Source: Bacillus sp. RO1 (lineage in GTDB: Bacteria > Bacillota > Bacilli > Bacillales > Bacillaceae_I). Taken from it: 64,000 nt of DNA. Positions 18,015 through 26,181 of this stretch are shown here, in pieces. Numbering within the stretch: the stretch's first letter is position 1; each line of letters begins with the position of its first letter. The stretch spans positions 124,001 through 188,000 of the forward strand of contig NZ_JAAZWB010000084.1 of assembly GCF_012524115.1 (NCBI RefSeq), given 5' to 3'. The translations under genes and the position numbers were made by a program. The notes beneath the pieces are model-generated. The model did not search any database. It was not told where the DNA came from and saw nothing but the letters and a program-made list of their open reading frames with translations.

Positions 18015-18087
18015 AAAAAGCCCCACTTATCATACGAAAAGAGAATGCAAGAATGGCATTCTTTCATATGCTAAGTGGGGCGTTCCC
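18015..18087 (-). promoter_or_regulatory. Attenuator-like leader of the T4SS operon
   Basis: The minus-strand leader reads TTGGGAACGCCCCACTTA, then an inner stem (AGAATGCCATTCTT region), then TAAGTGGGGC and T5. The full stem is about 65 bases, with a U-tract just before the ribosome binding site. GGG-AACG-CCC can form a mini-hairpin that competes with the terminator. Confidence 0.68.
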
Positions 18088-18120
18088 AAATATATTAAGC
18101 TGTTAATCTAATACATTATT

Positions 18121-18149
18121 AATATAGCGAAATATTTTGGGAAAATCAA
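18121..18149 (-). promoter_or_regulatory. Promoter of the T4SS operon
   Basis: On the minus strand, TTGATT (18144-18149) and TATATT (18121-18126) are separated by exactly 17 bp. The start would fall near 18114, about 28 bases before the GGGA element of the leader. Confidence 0.65.
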
Positions 18150-18177
18150 CAAATATTTGTAAATTTCCCACAAGGTA

Positions 18178-18816
18178 TTAAATTCTCTTTCTTCCTTCTA
18201 ACCATTTATCTACAGCTCTTTTAAACGTGTCTTCTGTGCTCTTCATTAATTCATCCATTAAGTAGGAGATAAGGTGGACAAATGATACTTCCTCTGAGTA
18301 TGGATTGCTCTTATTAATATATTTTACCACTTCTTTTAATTCCTTCACCCTTACTTCATCTAGGTGATCTGACATACTTCTCTCCACAATGTCATTTACT
18401 ATGTCGGCATCCTTGCAAGCTGCAAACAATAAAAACCCCGTTGCGCTAGACACGCTTGTATCAAGTGCATAAGCCAGGTGGTATAACCGTTCATGGAAGG
18501 TTTGCGAAAAACGGATAGTGATTCTTTGTTTATTGCCCTTAATAGCTTTGGCTCCCAAAAATTTTTTATTGCCTAAATTCTCATTATAGAATGTGGACTT
18601 ATGCCAGTAGGACCGTTGAAAATAACTAGATATATGATCTATTACATTAGCTTTCTGCATTCCCCTTTCACATAATTCCTCTGCTACATTTTTTATAGGC
18701 ATTCTTGTAATATAAGAAATCCTATCAATTGTTACATATAATTTATTAGAAATTGTTGGGCGTACATCTCGTTTTTTATCTTTCCTTGGCGGTTTATTTG
18801 ACACTTCTTCCCTCAA
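18178..18816 (-). CDS. Ribbon-helix-helix-like DNA-binding protein
   Basis: A 212-residue basic protein with two segments of strand-helix-helix character: NKLYVTIDRISYITRMPIKN and KQRITIRFSQTFHERLYHLA followed by TSVSSATGFLLF. This is what is expected of ribbon-helix-helix regulators or auxiliary relaxosome proteins. It lies just upstream of the T4SS operon on the same strand, so a role in control of transfer or at oriT is plausible but not shown. Two adjacent TTG codons could start it; the second is six bases from GGGGGAG and is preferred. A tandem 8-bp repeat upstream may be its operator. Confidence 0.6.
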   Translation of the reverse strand: MREEVSNKPPRKDKKRDVRPTISNKLYVTIDRISYITRMPIKNVAEELCERGMQKANVIDHISSYFQRSYWHKSTFYNENLGNKKFLGAKAIKGNKQRITIRFSQTFHERLYHLAYALDTSVSSATGFLLFAACKDADIVNDIVERSMSDHLDEVRVKELKEVVKYINKSNPYSEEVSFVHLISYLMDELMKSTEDTFKRAVDKWLEGRKRI

Positions 18817-18855
18817 CAAAATCTCCCCCTTTTAATGAAATTTACTTTAGAACAC

Positions 18856-18871
18856 TGTCCTAGTGTCCTAG
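18856..18871. repeat. Tandem 8-bp repeat, possible operator
   Basis: TGTCCTAG occurs twice in perfect tandem, 40-55 bp upstream of the ribbon-helix-helix gene. Proteins of that fold often bind short tandem repeats, so this may be an autoregulatory site. Confidence 0.45.
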
Positions 18872-18978
18872 ACTTATTTTTATCTATATGAGAAGGATGG
18901 GGGAGTTATTACAATGTATAAAACCATTTATTATTGGAGAGATTGATAGGTAAATATAAAGTTTAGGAGTTGATTATT

Positions 18979-19077
18979 TTGGCAACCAGTGCGAAGAAAA
19001 GTGCAAAGAATGATTTAGCAAAAAAGTGTTTAGATAACGGCAATAAATATGGACTACCGAGTAAAAAGAAAAGCTAA
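18979..19077 (+). CDS. Small basic peptide, 32 aa
   Basis: A TTG-started frame with TAGGAG nine bases upstream encodes a lysine-rich hydrophilic peptide (ATSAKKSAKNDLAKK..., ending LPSKKKS). It ends within a bidirectional terminator. No membrane segment or family is recognised. The clear binding site and terminator support a real short gene. Confidence 0.55.
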   Translation: MATSAKKSAKNDLAKKCLDNGNKYGLPSKKKS

Positions 19078-19098
19078 TGGAGGCCATTAGCTTTTTCT
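19071..19098. terminator. Bidirectional terminator
   Basis: AAGCTAATGG and CCATTAGCTT form a 10-bp stem with T5 after it. It contains the stop of the small basic peptide gene and lies between that gene and the convergent membrane-protein gene. Confidence 0.8.
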
Positions 19099-20010
19099 TT
19101 GTTCTTCTTTCTTCCAGTCATATGATTTATCTTTAAGGATGGTTTTAAAGATATGTTTTAGATCCCGTTCACAACTAGGGAATTTTTCATATGCCTCAAA
19201 ATATTTCTTCTTTTTACATATAGAACATATATAGTGACCTTGTTCTCCCTCTGACACGTATTCTCCATTAGAGTATTGACTTTTTAGCATCTTAAATTTC
19301 TTGAATTTTTCCTCTAATCTAAAATAGGAATAACTAATTATGAATACAATTGATAGTAGGGCCAAGGTTACGCTTGAAAGGGCTAAAAAATTTACAAATG
19401 GATTATTAATTTCTCCATCTGCTGTTGTCTCCATTATTATCTTTGTCTCGTTTTCTAAATAGATTAAAACTGTAAGAAATACTATATAGAACATTAAATA
19501 GTAAAATAAAAACCAGAATGTAGTCCTAAAGAAATTTCTTGACTTAGAGTTAGACATCTTTTCATTTTCTACAAAATCGTAGTTTATCAGCTGAAAAGCT
19601 CTTCTTTCTTTTTCTAATTGAAGAATTGCTTTCTTTAGTAAGTTTTGTCTTTTCTTTTCTACGAATGGATTATCTACATCTTTAATAATAAAACACTCTA
19701 TGTCTAATGCAATATCTATAGGCAATTCATGACCAATGCTTTCATATTTATCTCTCACTTCATTTCTAGAAGAACTGCAAAGCGGATCTTCTAATGCTTT
19801 TTTTAATGAGATTAGTATTACATTGAATGCATGAATTTTGCCAGATGAGAATTTATAATATTCATTTCCTCGATCTCTTTTCTCTTTCTTCTTGTTTAGA
19901 AGCAGATTTATAAAAAATATTACTATACCTCCCACAGAAGATATCAGCATGGTTTCTAGTACATTTTGATGCTGAATTAATAAATTTTCAAAAAAACCAA
20001 ACATATTCAT
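19087..20010 (-). CDS. Three-helix membrane protein with C-terminal zinc-binding-like motif
   Basis: Membrane helices lie near residues 18-38, 165-190 and 212-236, and the large middle part is cytoplasmic and helical. The tail contains YICSICKKKKYF...FPSC, a CxxC plus a later Cys that could bind zinc. The ATG at 20010 follows GGGGTG. No family is recognised. It follows the primase gene on the same strand, separated by a terminator-like hairpin, so it may be expressed only partly from that operon. Confidence 0.6.
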   Translation of the reverse strand: MNMFGFFENLLIQHQNVLETMLISSVGGIVIFFINLLLNKKKEKRDRGNEYYKFSSGKIHAFNVILISLKKALEDPLCSSSRNEVRDKYESIGHELPIDIALDIECFIIKDVDNPFVEKKRQNLLKKAILQLEKERRAFQLINYDFVENEKMSNSKSRNFFRTTFWFLFYYLMFYIVFLTVLIYLENETKIIMETTADGEINNPFVNFLALSSVTLALLSIVFIISYSYFRLEEKFKKFKMLKSQYSNGEYVSEGEQGHYICSICKKKKYFEAYEKFPSCERDLKHIFKTILKDKSYDWKKEEQRKS

Positions 20011-20050
20011 TACACCCCATTTATTTTTATCGACCAAATTCCAACAATAT

Positions 20051-20083
20051 AAAAAGCAATTCAATATAACTTGAATTGCTCTT
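20051..20083 (-). terminator. Terminator-like hairpin after the primase gene
   Basis: AGCAATTCAA pairs with TTGAATTGCT over 10 bp, with T5 following on the minus strand. It sits between the primase gene and the next minus-strand gene. Confidence 0.7.
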
Positions 20084-20099
20084 TACAATTTATTTGAAT

Positions 20100-21386
20100 T
20101 TAAAAAAGTCGTTTTATCTGAGGAACAGTAGTTCTCTTTAAAAGCAAGTCGTCTATGCCACCCGCATTTTCCTTTTCTGACCAGAGAACGATGTTTCCTC
20201 TATAACCTCTAGACTTTAGTTCTTTTGCTGCTTCCATTAAATGCTTCTTCACATATGGGTTTGTAATAGCATCCATATCAAAGCAAATGTTGACCTGTTC
20301 TACTCCCATTTCTTCAAGGAGCGGAATCGCTAGTCTCCAAGAGCCAACGCCAGGTAATGAAAGGATGGTAGTACCTATATCATGTAATTCTATTTCGTCG
20401 TATAGCTCTACGATAAGGTCTACTGCAATATCCCCTTTTAATGGTCCTTCACCAAGCCAAACTGTTCTGGTTTTCATCTGTTCTCCAACTTGCCAACCTT
20501 GTAATTGAAAGCTCGGAATAGATACATGTACTGGAGCGGGACTGCCGGGGCCTGTTCCGCACTCTTTGTTTGCGCTGCTAAACCAAAAATAGCGTTTTCC
20601 CTTTTTTAGCGTCACCCATCCAACTACTCTTCCTTCATAGGTGATCACATTCTCTTTCTTAAGTTCCATTTCTATTTCTTGGATAATCTCCCCTTCAAAA
20701 ATTACTTGAACAAGGTTAGGTTGCTTTATCACTCTCGCTTGTAAACCTTCTTTTAAACGCTTTATTTCTACGTCGTTAGGAGGATTGTCAATCCTAACCT
20801 GAAACCCTTCGATTTCATTTTTAGTGTTTCTAAAAGGTATTAATATCCCGTCAGAACCATTAATTGACCAATAATCCCCATACTTTCCTTTAGCCTTATA
20901 AAAGCCAGGAATTCCTGTAAAGTCACTAATTCCAGTTTCATCTTCAATTAGTTTTACAATTTCCCAAGGCTTTGAAGGAAAAGAGCGATACTCTCTATTT
21001 CTAATCTGAAGATCTGTTAGTCCACGCTTAGCTGAAGTAAGATGTTGATAATGACCATCTTCTAAAATAGTACAATCTAGAAGAGCCCTGTACACTTTGT
21101 TTAGAATAGAGCTTTCTAGCTTTTGTTGATGCTCTACTTCGGAAGTTGCAGCTACGTCAATTTTTTTCTTTTTCGCACCCTTTAAGAAATGAAGCCATGA
21201 AGGACAAGCGCTGTTTTTAGAAAAGGCGGTTTTGCTTTCTTTTCGAATACACGCCACCGCTTCTCCTTCTTTATTTACCATGCAGCCTCCGCTATGACCA
21301 CAAATTGGACACGGCTCTTTGGAATACTCGAACCAGCCAGGTACACTTGTTCTTCTTAAAGTGTTAGCCTTGTAGTTTACTGTCAT
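20100..21386 (-). CDS. Plasmid primase-like protein (zinc finger plus Toprim)
   Basis: The N-terminus carries a primase-type zinc motif, CPICGHSGGCMVNKEG followed by VACIRK. The C-terminal third carries Toprim-type motifs: WLGEGPLKGDIA (conserved Glu) and NICFDMDA (DxD). The organisation matches DUF3854-type primase-like proteins of plasmids and phages. The expected role is primer synthesis during plasmid replication or strand transfer. The DNA upstream of the ATG (AAAAAACCTTAGAGGAGTG) is nearly identical to that in front of the rad52-like and radC-like genes. Confidence 0.78.
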   Translation of the reverse strand: MTVNYKANTLRRTSVPGWFEYSKEPCPICGHSGGCMVNKEGEAVACIRKESKTAFSKNSACPSWLHFLKGAKKKKIDVAATSEVEHQQKLESSILNKVYRALLDCTILEDGHYQHLTSAKRGLTDLQIRNREYRSFPSKPWEIVKLIEDETGISDFTGIPGFYKAKGKYGDYWSINGSDGILIPFRNTKNEIEGFQVRIDNPPNDVEIKRLKEGLQARVIKQPNLVQVIFEGEIIQEIEMELKKENVITYEGRVVGWVTLKKGKRYFWFSSANKECGTGPGSPAPVHVSIPSFQLQGWQVGEQMKTRTVWLGEGPLKGDIAVDLIVELYDEIELHDIGTTILSLPGVGSWRLAIPLLEEMGVEQVNICFDMDAITNPYVKKHLMEAAKELKSRGYRGNIVLWSEKENAGGIDDLLLKRTTVPQIKRLF

Positions 21387-21415
21387 ACAATAACACTCCT
21401 CTAAGGTTTTTTAGT

Positions 21416-21754
21416 TTACGATATAGTCTCCTCAAAACGATTTTTATCAATAGGAGGCATGATTGTTACTAAGGAAAACAAATTATTTCCTTCATCTGAA
21501 ATAACTACCACAATTGGGTTTTCAAACGTATCCCTGCCAGCAATGACATAAGTTGGGCAAACCTTATTTGCATAGTAATTCATACCTCTTTGAACTTCGG
21601 TTATTTGTCCAGTGAAGATACAATGTAAAATGTCTCTTTTGGAATAACCGCGTTTTATAAGTTGGTCTCTAGTATGAGTGCCAATTCTTATTGTGTTCCC
21701 ACTCATCAATACTTTTTTAATTGCGCGTAACTTCTCTTTTAATCTCAATTCCAT
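21416..21754 (-). CDS. DUF4258-like small protein
   Basis: The 112-residue protein has an N-terminal helix followed by IGTHTRDQLIKRGYSKRDIL, then strands with YANKVCPTYVIAGRD and a final hydrophobic strand FSLVTIMPP. This matches the DUF4258 pattern (RelE-like fold, usually function unknown). GGAGAGGTGA precedes the ATG. It is the first gene of a unit with the primase and lies behind a leader hairpin. Confidence 0.68.
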   Translation of the reverse strand: MELRLKEKLRAIKKVLMSGNTIRIGTHTRDQLIKRGYSKRDILHCIFTGQITEVQRGMNYYANKVCPTYVIAGRDTFENPIVVVISDEGNNLFSLVTIMPPIDKNRFEETIS

Positions 21755-21772
21755 TCACCTCTCCTTCAAATA

Positions 21773-21840
21773 AAAAAGCGACCAATGGAAAATAGTTTGC
21801 TAGTAACAAAGGTTACTAAAACCAAATCCAAAGATCGCTT
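21773..21840 (-). promoter_or_regulatory. Terminator-like leader hairpin of the DUF4258-primase unit
   Basis: On the minus strand, AAGCGATCTTTGG pairs with CCATTGGTCGCTT, with an inner stem AGTAACCTTTGTTACT, then T6 and the ribosome binding site. About 20 bases further upstream lies the element GCGAC-N7-GTCAGCGG (21860-21879). Confidence 0.6.
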
Positions 21841-21859
21841 AAATTTTTTGTATTAGATT

Positions 21860-21879
21860 CCGCTGACAGAAACAGTCGC
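21860..21879 (-). promoter_or_regulatory. GCGAC-N7-GTCAGCGG element, copy 1
   Basis: This minus-strand element sits upstream of the DUF4258-primase leader, preceded by a T-run. An element with the same two blocks and exactly the same 7-base gap lies at 23781-23800 in front of the rad52-like gene. An AT-rich -10-like stretch follows both copies, so it could be an operator or part of a promoter. Confidence 0.5.
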
Positions 21880-21906
21880 GTAAAAAAGCAATAAATAACT
21901 AATTAA

Positions 21907-23364
21907 TCAAATAATACCATGCTTCTTTTTGCTCTGCAACGATTTCTGAATTTTGGTCATGCTCCTTTTGAAAAAGGAATCCTGTACATTCTTATATGAA
22001 AAATCACTATCCACTAAGTGTTTTGTAATGTTCGAAAATGGGTCTTTTAAGAGCTCCATTACATGTTTTTGCTCTATTATCGGTTTATCTTCATAAGTGT
22101 TTTTCACAACCTCTTCGTATAAGGATGGAAGGGTTGCTAGTAAAGGGAGGTTTAGTTCATCTGCTAATCTATTCGCTTGACTAAATTTAAATTCTTTATT
22201 GAAAATAAGATATATCTTTAGATTATAATCCTCAGCCAAACTATGAATGTAATTTTTCCAAGCTTGTAGTTGATGATAAGAATCGTCAACTATTATCCAA
22301 AGTTCGGTTAAGTGATTTAGTGTTTGGAGAGTGAAATCTTCCATCTTGCCAGTTGGTAGGTCTACTAGAAGTGTATCAAAGTAGCTGGCATTGTTGTAAT
22401 AATGGTAAAGGGTATCTTCATCCCAGTCGAAGTGAATATCTTTTGAATCGAGCGGCAGCCAGAACACATTCTTGTACGTCCATGAAACATTATCCATTTC
22501 TTCATCTGTACTATGCAGTGCTTTTGCATAAGAAATCCATTCTTCAGGAGGGGCATTGTATCTTTTTATGATATTTTTCAAGAGGTGATTTTCATTTAAC
22601 GCTTCAATAACAGCACATTGTATTTTTTGTGAGCCTAAAAAAACAGCATAATTCACTAAGAAAGTGGTAACTCCCATTCTATGCATTGGAGACCACACCC
22701 CAATGGTTTTATTATCATCCCAACTTACACCGTGAAAGATTTTCTTTCTTATTTCCTTTGCTCTAAAAGCAATTCTTTCCTTTTGTTCTTCTGAATCTAT
22801 TTGCGCAGCAATTGAAGACACATCATCATCTTCCTCCGCTTGATTACTTTTATGCTCACTACTTTGTTCCTCTTCTACTTTCTCGGGTCTACCTGTATTG
22901 TCCCCATTTCCCTGACCTTTTTTTTTAGTTGCAGAACTATCATTTTTGACTTTTTTTCCTTTTGGATTCTCTTGTACCTCCTTCGTGTTCTTCGTTTCTT
23001 TTTCCCTATTCTCCTTGCTTTGTGTTGCAGGATTTTTTACAGACAAACTTCTTAAGTTCATTAACCACTTTGTTAATTCGTAGACATTAGCAAACCTAAT
23101 TTTACGTTCCTCTCGTTTGAATTGTTTCCCTTCTCCAAAGCATAGTAATACCAATCCCTCTTTTTCTTCAAGAAGTGGTAAGAACTCTTCACTATCAATA
23201 ACGTAGTAATAGTAAGAATTGCGCTCGGAGTAAGTGAAGAAGTCTTCTGCTGTATGTGCTACTTCAATGGTAATATCCCCGTCGTTAACTTGTGCTGCTT
23301 TAAAAGAATCCAGAACTTTCTGCAAATCTATTTGATTATTTAAATAAACAAGCACTTGAGTCAT
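21907..23364 (-). CDS. TadZ/ParA-like protein lacking the P-loop lysine
   Basis: An N-terminal receiver-like half (about 110 residues) and a long charged linker lead to a MinD/ParA-type domain. Its phosphate-binding loop reads SPMHRMGVTTFLVNYA, with the usual lysines missing. Later strands (FDTLLVDLPTG, ELWIIVDDSYH, KIYLIFNKE) fit the fold. This resembles TadZ/CpaE localisation factors of pilus systems more than a partition ATPase. It overlaps the upstream HTH gene by 29 bases. Two further TadZ-like genes occur in the Tad operon 27 kb away. Confidence 0.62.
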   Translation of the reverse strand: MTQVLVYLNNQIDLQKVLDSFKAAQVNDGDITIEVAHTAEDFFTYSERNSYYYYVIDSEEFLPLLEEKEGLVLLCFGEGKQFKREERKIRFANVYELTKWLMNLRSLSVKNPATQSKENREKETKNTKEVQENPKGKKVKNDSSATKKKGQGNGDNTGRPEKVEEEQSSEHKSNQAEEDDDVSSIAAQIDSEEQKERIAFRAKEIRKKIFHGVSWDDNKTIGVWSPMHRMGVTTFLVNYAVFLGSQKIQCAVIEALNENHLLKNIIKRYNAPPEEWISYAKALHSTDEEMDNVSWTYKNVFWLPLDSKDIHFDWDEDTLYHYYNNASYFDTLLVDLPTGKMEDFTLQTLNHLTELWIIVDDSYHQLQAWKNYIHSLAEDYNLKIYLIFNKEFKFSQANRLADELNLPLLATLPSLYEEVVKNTYEDKPIIEQKHVMELLKDPFSNITKHLVDSDFSYKNVQDSFFKRSMTKIQKSLQSKKKHGII

Positions 23365-23578
23365 GCATTACTTTCTCCATTTCTAAATTATTTAGATAAC
23401 GATCCACTTTCCTTTTAAGCTTATCGGTAAATGGTAGTCGGTAATTTTCAACAGCAACAAGATAATTAGTACTTATTCCAAGTTCTTTAGCAAACTCATA
23501 TTGTCTTTTCTCTAACTTCTTCCGTAATAATACTAACCGTTCTACATCAGTTTCTATCGTTATTTGTTCTAGTCTCAC
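23336..23578 (-). CDS. Small HTH (Xre-like) protein
   Basis: The 80-residue product contains LRKKLEKRQYEFAKELGISTNYLVAVEN, a helix-turn-helix of the Xre/Cro type. The GTG start is chosen because GGAGGGTGA lies directly upstream; earlier codons would include that site. It overlaps the TadZ-like gene and lies behind a short leader hairpin. It may regulate the adjacent operons. Confidence 0.65.
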   Translation of the reverse strand: MRLEQITIETDVERLVLLRKKLEKRQYEFAKELGISTNYLVAVENYRLPFTDKLKRKVDRYLNNLEMEKVMHDSSACLFK

Positions 23579-23608
23579 TGATTCACCCTCCAACAATTAA
23601 TTAACAAT

Positions 23609-23645
23609 AAAAAAGCTCACACTTCTCCTAAGAGAAATATGAGCA
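23609..23645 (-). promoter_or_regulatory. Terminator-like leader hairpin of the HTH/TadZ-like unit
   Basis: On the minus strand, GCTCATATTTCTCTTAGGAGAAGTGTGAGC forms a stem-loop followed by T6 and then the ribosome binding site. Confidence 0.6.
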
Positions 23646-23742
23646 GTATTTGCTATGTATTGTATTTTCTTCATAATATCATATTTTATCAGTTTCTTGA
23701 ACATTCGAGTTAATTTGTATTTTATTTTTTAAAAGCTTTCGG

Positions 23743-23886
23743 TATAATAATCTTATATTCAATTTCCTTTTCGGTTTTTTGCGACAATATACGTCAGCGG
23801 GTATATATTTAATAATTAATAAGCCTTTGGGCTGTTTGGTCATACTTTTTTTGTATGAATACTAAACAACTCAAGGGCTTTTTTGT
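23743..23886 (+). promoter_or_regulatory. Promoter and structured leader of the rad52-like operon
   Basis: A TATAAT (23743-23748) starts a leader of about 180 bases. It contains GCGAC-N7-GTCAGCGG (23781-23800), the same element as in the primase leader, and then a long hairpin (AAGCCTTTGGGCTGTTTGGTCATAC region with GTATGAATACTAAACAA...GGGCTT) ending in T6. The -35 element is weak, so the first element may also act as an alternative promoter or operator. Confidence 0.55.
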
Positions 23887-23933
23887 TGCGCAAAAAGAGG
23901 ATTGAATAAAAAACCTTTAGAGGAGTGTTAAGT

Positions 23934-24947
23934 ATGACAGGAATTAATTGTACGGAGGGGCCGCTTCTTTCAATCTATGAATTAGAAGAGAAATTGAAAG
24001 AGCCGTTCCCTGCAAAAGACATTGAGTGGCGCGTACAAAGATGCTTCAAAAACAACAACGGTGCTAAGGCTATCGTAGTTCCTTATGTCCAGAACAGGGC
24101 AATTATGGAGCGTTTAGATGCCATTTTTGGTCCGTTTGGTTGGGAAAACAATTTTAAAGAGATTCATAACGGTGTTTTATGTGGTATTACTGTTACGATT
24201 AATGGTAATAAAACTACCAAATGGGACGGCGCGGATCTAACAAACATTGAACCTACTAAGGGTGCAATAAGTGGTTCTATGAAACGTGCAGCTGTTCAAT
24301 TCGGTATAGGTCGTTATTTATATGACCTTACAGAAGTGTGGGTTGATGTTTATCAAAACCGTTCTAATAAAAAGGGAGAAACTTATATCAATGACAAAAA
24401 GCAAAATGTCACTGGATACTGGATAACCCCAGACCTTCCTAGTTGGGCATTACCAGCTGGTGAGCAAGCTTCTCCAAGAGGTAATCAAGTAAACCAAAGT
24501 AACAACAGGAAATCTGCAGGTGCCAATAACAACAAGAATGAAAACAAACAGACACCGCAGAACACCAATAATAATGGTCCACAGCCATTTAACCGTAACG
24601 AGGCGTTAAAGGCTATTGCTGGTCAAGAGAATATGATTGGGATTCCTAACAACATTAGATTACCTCTTTTCAAGCAGGCGAACCCTAATACCCAGACAAA
24701 TGATATTAGCAAAGCAACGGAAACTGAGCTTCAAAACTATTATGCAGTTTTAAAACCCGTTTCAGCGCTAGTAGCAAGTGCGAAAAATTTTCAGCTTTCA
24801 CCGGAACAATTATTAAATTATTGTCAAATTGTTCTTAAAGTGCAGCTGAACGACATCCCTAGCTTATTCTTCAAGTGTAAGAAAAGCGATGTAGAACAAA
24901 TAATCAGTATGATTCGTCAAGAAAAACAGGCAAATCGTACTGCATAA
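23934..24947 (+). CDS. Rad52/Sak-type single-strand annealing protein
   Basis: The first 170 residues match Rad52/22-type annealing proteins: an N-terminal helix before IEWRVQRC, RLDAIFGPFGWENNF, the core KWDGADLTNIEPTKGAISGS and KRAAVQFGIGRYLYDL. A low-complexity N/Q-rich linker follows (about 180-225), then a helical C-terminal domain. Such proteins anneal complementary strands during plasmid or phage recombination. ATG at 23934 is chosen after AGAGGAGTG. It is the first gene of the operon that continues with a sliding clamp. Confidence 0.88.
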   Translation: MTGINCTEGPLLSIYELEEKLKEPFPAKDIEWRVQRCFKNNNGAKAIVVPYVQNRAIMERLDAIFGPFGWENNFKEIHNGVLCGITVTINGNKTTKWDGADLTNIEPTKGAISGSMKRAAVQFGIGRYLYDLTEVWVDVYQNRSNKKGETYINDKKQNVTGYWITPDLPSWALPAGEQASPRGNQVNQSNNRKSAGANNNKNENKQTPQNTNNNGPQPFNRNEALKAIAGQENMIGIPNNIRLPLFKQANPNTQTNDISKATETELQNYYAVLKPVSALVASAKNFQLSPEQLLNYCQIVLKVQLNDIPSLFFKCKKSDVEQIISMIRQEKQANRTA

Positions 24948-24953
24948 GAGAGA

Positions 24954-24993
24954 AAGCGTGGAATAGTAGCAACTAAACTATTTCATGCTTTTT
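24954..24993 (+). promoter_or_regulatory. Terminator-like hairpin between rad52-like gene and dnaN
   Basis: AAGCGTGGAATAGT and ACTATTTCATGCTT form a long stem followed by T7, directly before the dnaN ribosome binding site. It should reduce or condition clamp expression. Confidence 0.65.
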
Positions 24994-25021
24994 TTATATT
25001 AAAAAACAGGAGGATAAAAAC

Positions 25022-26134
25022 ATGCAATTTACTATTAATAAAGAGACTTTTCTTGAAGGTTTAAACAAAGTGATCAAGGTTATTTCTTCAAAACACAGCA
25101 TCCCTATTCTTCAAGGTATTCTAATTGAAGTGACAATGGATATGCTTGTGGTAACTGGTTCTGATGCGACTGAAACTGTTCGGTATGCAATTCCGGTGGA
25201 TGATAAAAACCTAACTGTCTTGTCCGAAGGAAAGGCGGTATTACCGAGAAATCTTGTAGAAATAGTGAAGAAATTCAAGAAAGAAATCCAGGTTTCTACA
25301 GATGGCCCGAATTGTCAGATTATTAGCGGAAAGAGTGATTTTGTCATCATCACACTTGATGCAGAGGAATACCCTAAATTTAATAACTTTCACTTAAATA
25401 ACACTCCTACTGTTACGTACAGCGGAAATGAGTTTAGGGATTTAATTAGAAAAACAGCCTTTTCTGCTTCTACCAGTGAAGTGCGTCCACTCCTAACGGG
25501 TGTATGCGTAGAAGTTTCTGGAGGATATTGTAGCTTGGTATGTACGGATTCTCACCGTTTAAGTAGGGTCTCTAAGCCAACTAAATCTGATAAGGACTTC
25601 AAGTTGGTAATACCTGCTAAGAGCCTTGATAACGCAAGTAGAGTGTTCTCAGACGAAGATGTTGAGCTATATCACAATCAGCAACAAGTACTCTTGAAAA
25701 ACGGTAATACTCTTTACCTATCAAGATTGCTTGAAGGGAATTATCCAGACACTTCTCGTCTAGTTCCTACTGAACATCAGAACAAACTAACCATAATGCG
25801 TCAAGATCTTTATGATGGTTTAGATGCATTAAAGAGTCTGTCCTTATCTGCTGACGATAATAAAGGCGGGATTGTAAAGCTTCACATTAATGGAGCGGCA
25901 CACCTTTCTACTAATCAATCGCAAAAAGGTAAAGGAAAGATAGAGGTTCCTTACAATGCTTACGAAGGAGAAGAGGATTTTACGATATCGTTTAATGTGA
26001 AATATCTTCAAGATGCCTTAAAAAGCATAGATAAGGATGAAGTAGATTTATGCTTTAGTGGCCAAATGAGACCATTTGTTGTGGTACCTGATGAAGAAGA
26101 ATTGCAACTAATTCTTCCAGTCCGTACTGCATAA
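25022..26134 (+). CDS. dnaN: Plasmid-borne DNA polymerase III beta clamp
   Basis: The 370-residue protein has full DnaN length and motifs across all three domains: FLEGLNKVIKVISSKHSIPIL, LTGVCVE...CTDSHRLS, and the C-terminal VVVPDEEELQLILPVR. Beta clamps tether polymerases and other factors to DNA. A second, diverged copy on a plasmid could be dedicated to plasmid replication or repair. AGGAGG precedes the ATG. It lies between the annealing-protein gene and the E2/JAB/E1 genes. Confidence 0.93.
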   Translation: MQFTINKETFLEGLNKVIKVISSKHSIPILQGILIEVTMDMLVVTGSDATETVRYAIPVDDKNLTVLSEGKAVLPRNLVEIVKKFKKEIQVSTDGPNCQIISGKSDFVIITLDAEEYPKFNNFHLNNTPTVTYSGNEFRDLIRKTAFSASTSEVRPLLTGVCVEVSGGYCSLVCTDSHRLSRVSKPTKSDKDFKLVIPAKSLDNASRVFSDEDVELYHNQQQVLLKNGNTLYLSRLLEGNYPDTSRLVPTEHQNKLTIMRQDLYDGLDALKSLSLSADDNKGGIVKLHINGAAHLSTNQSQKGKGKIEVPYNAYEGEEDFTISFNVKYLQDALKSIDKDEVDLCFSGQMRPFVVVPDEEELQLILPVRTA

Positions 26135-26140
26135 ATCAAG

Positions 26141-26164
26141 AGAGAAGGGACATTCCCCTTCTCT
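26141..26164 (+). promoter_or_regulatory. Hairpin downstream of dnaN
   Basis: AGAGAAGGG and CCCTTCTCT form a 9-bp stem followed by TTTTAT, just before the next ribosome binding site. It may be a partial terminator. Confidence 0.6.
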
Positions 26165-26181
26165 TTTATATGGAGGAAATT

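Noticed and set aside
20051-20083. Membership of the hairpin after the primase gene in the leader family
   Set aside because: It is a short, perfect stem directly behind a stop codon and lacks a promoter of its own, so it is called an ordinary terminator.
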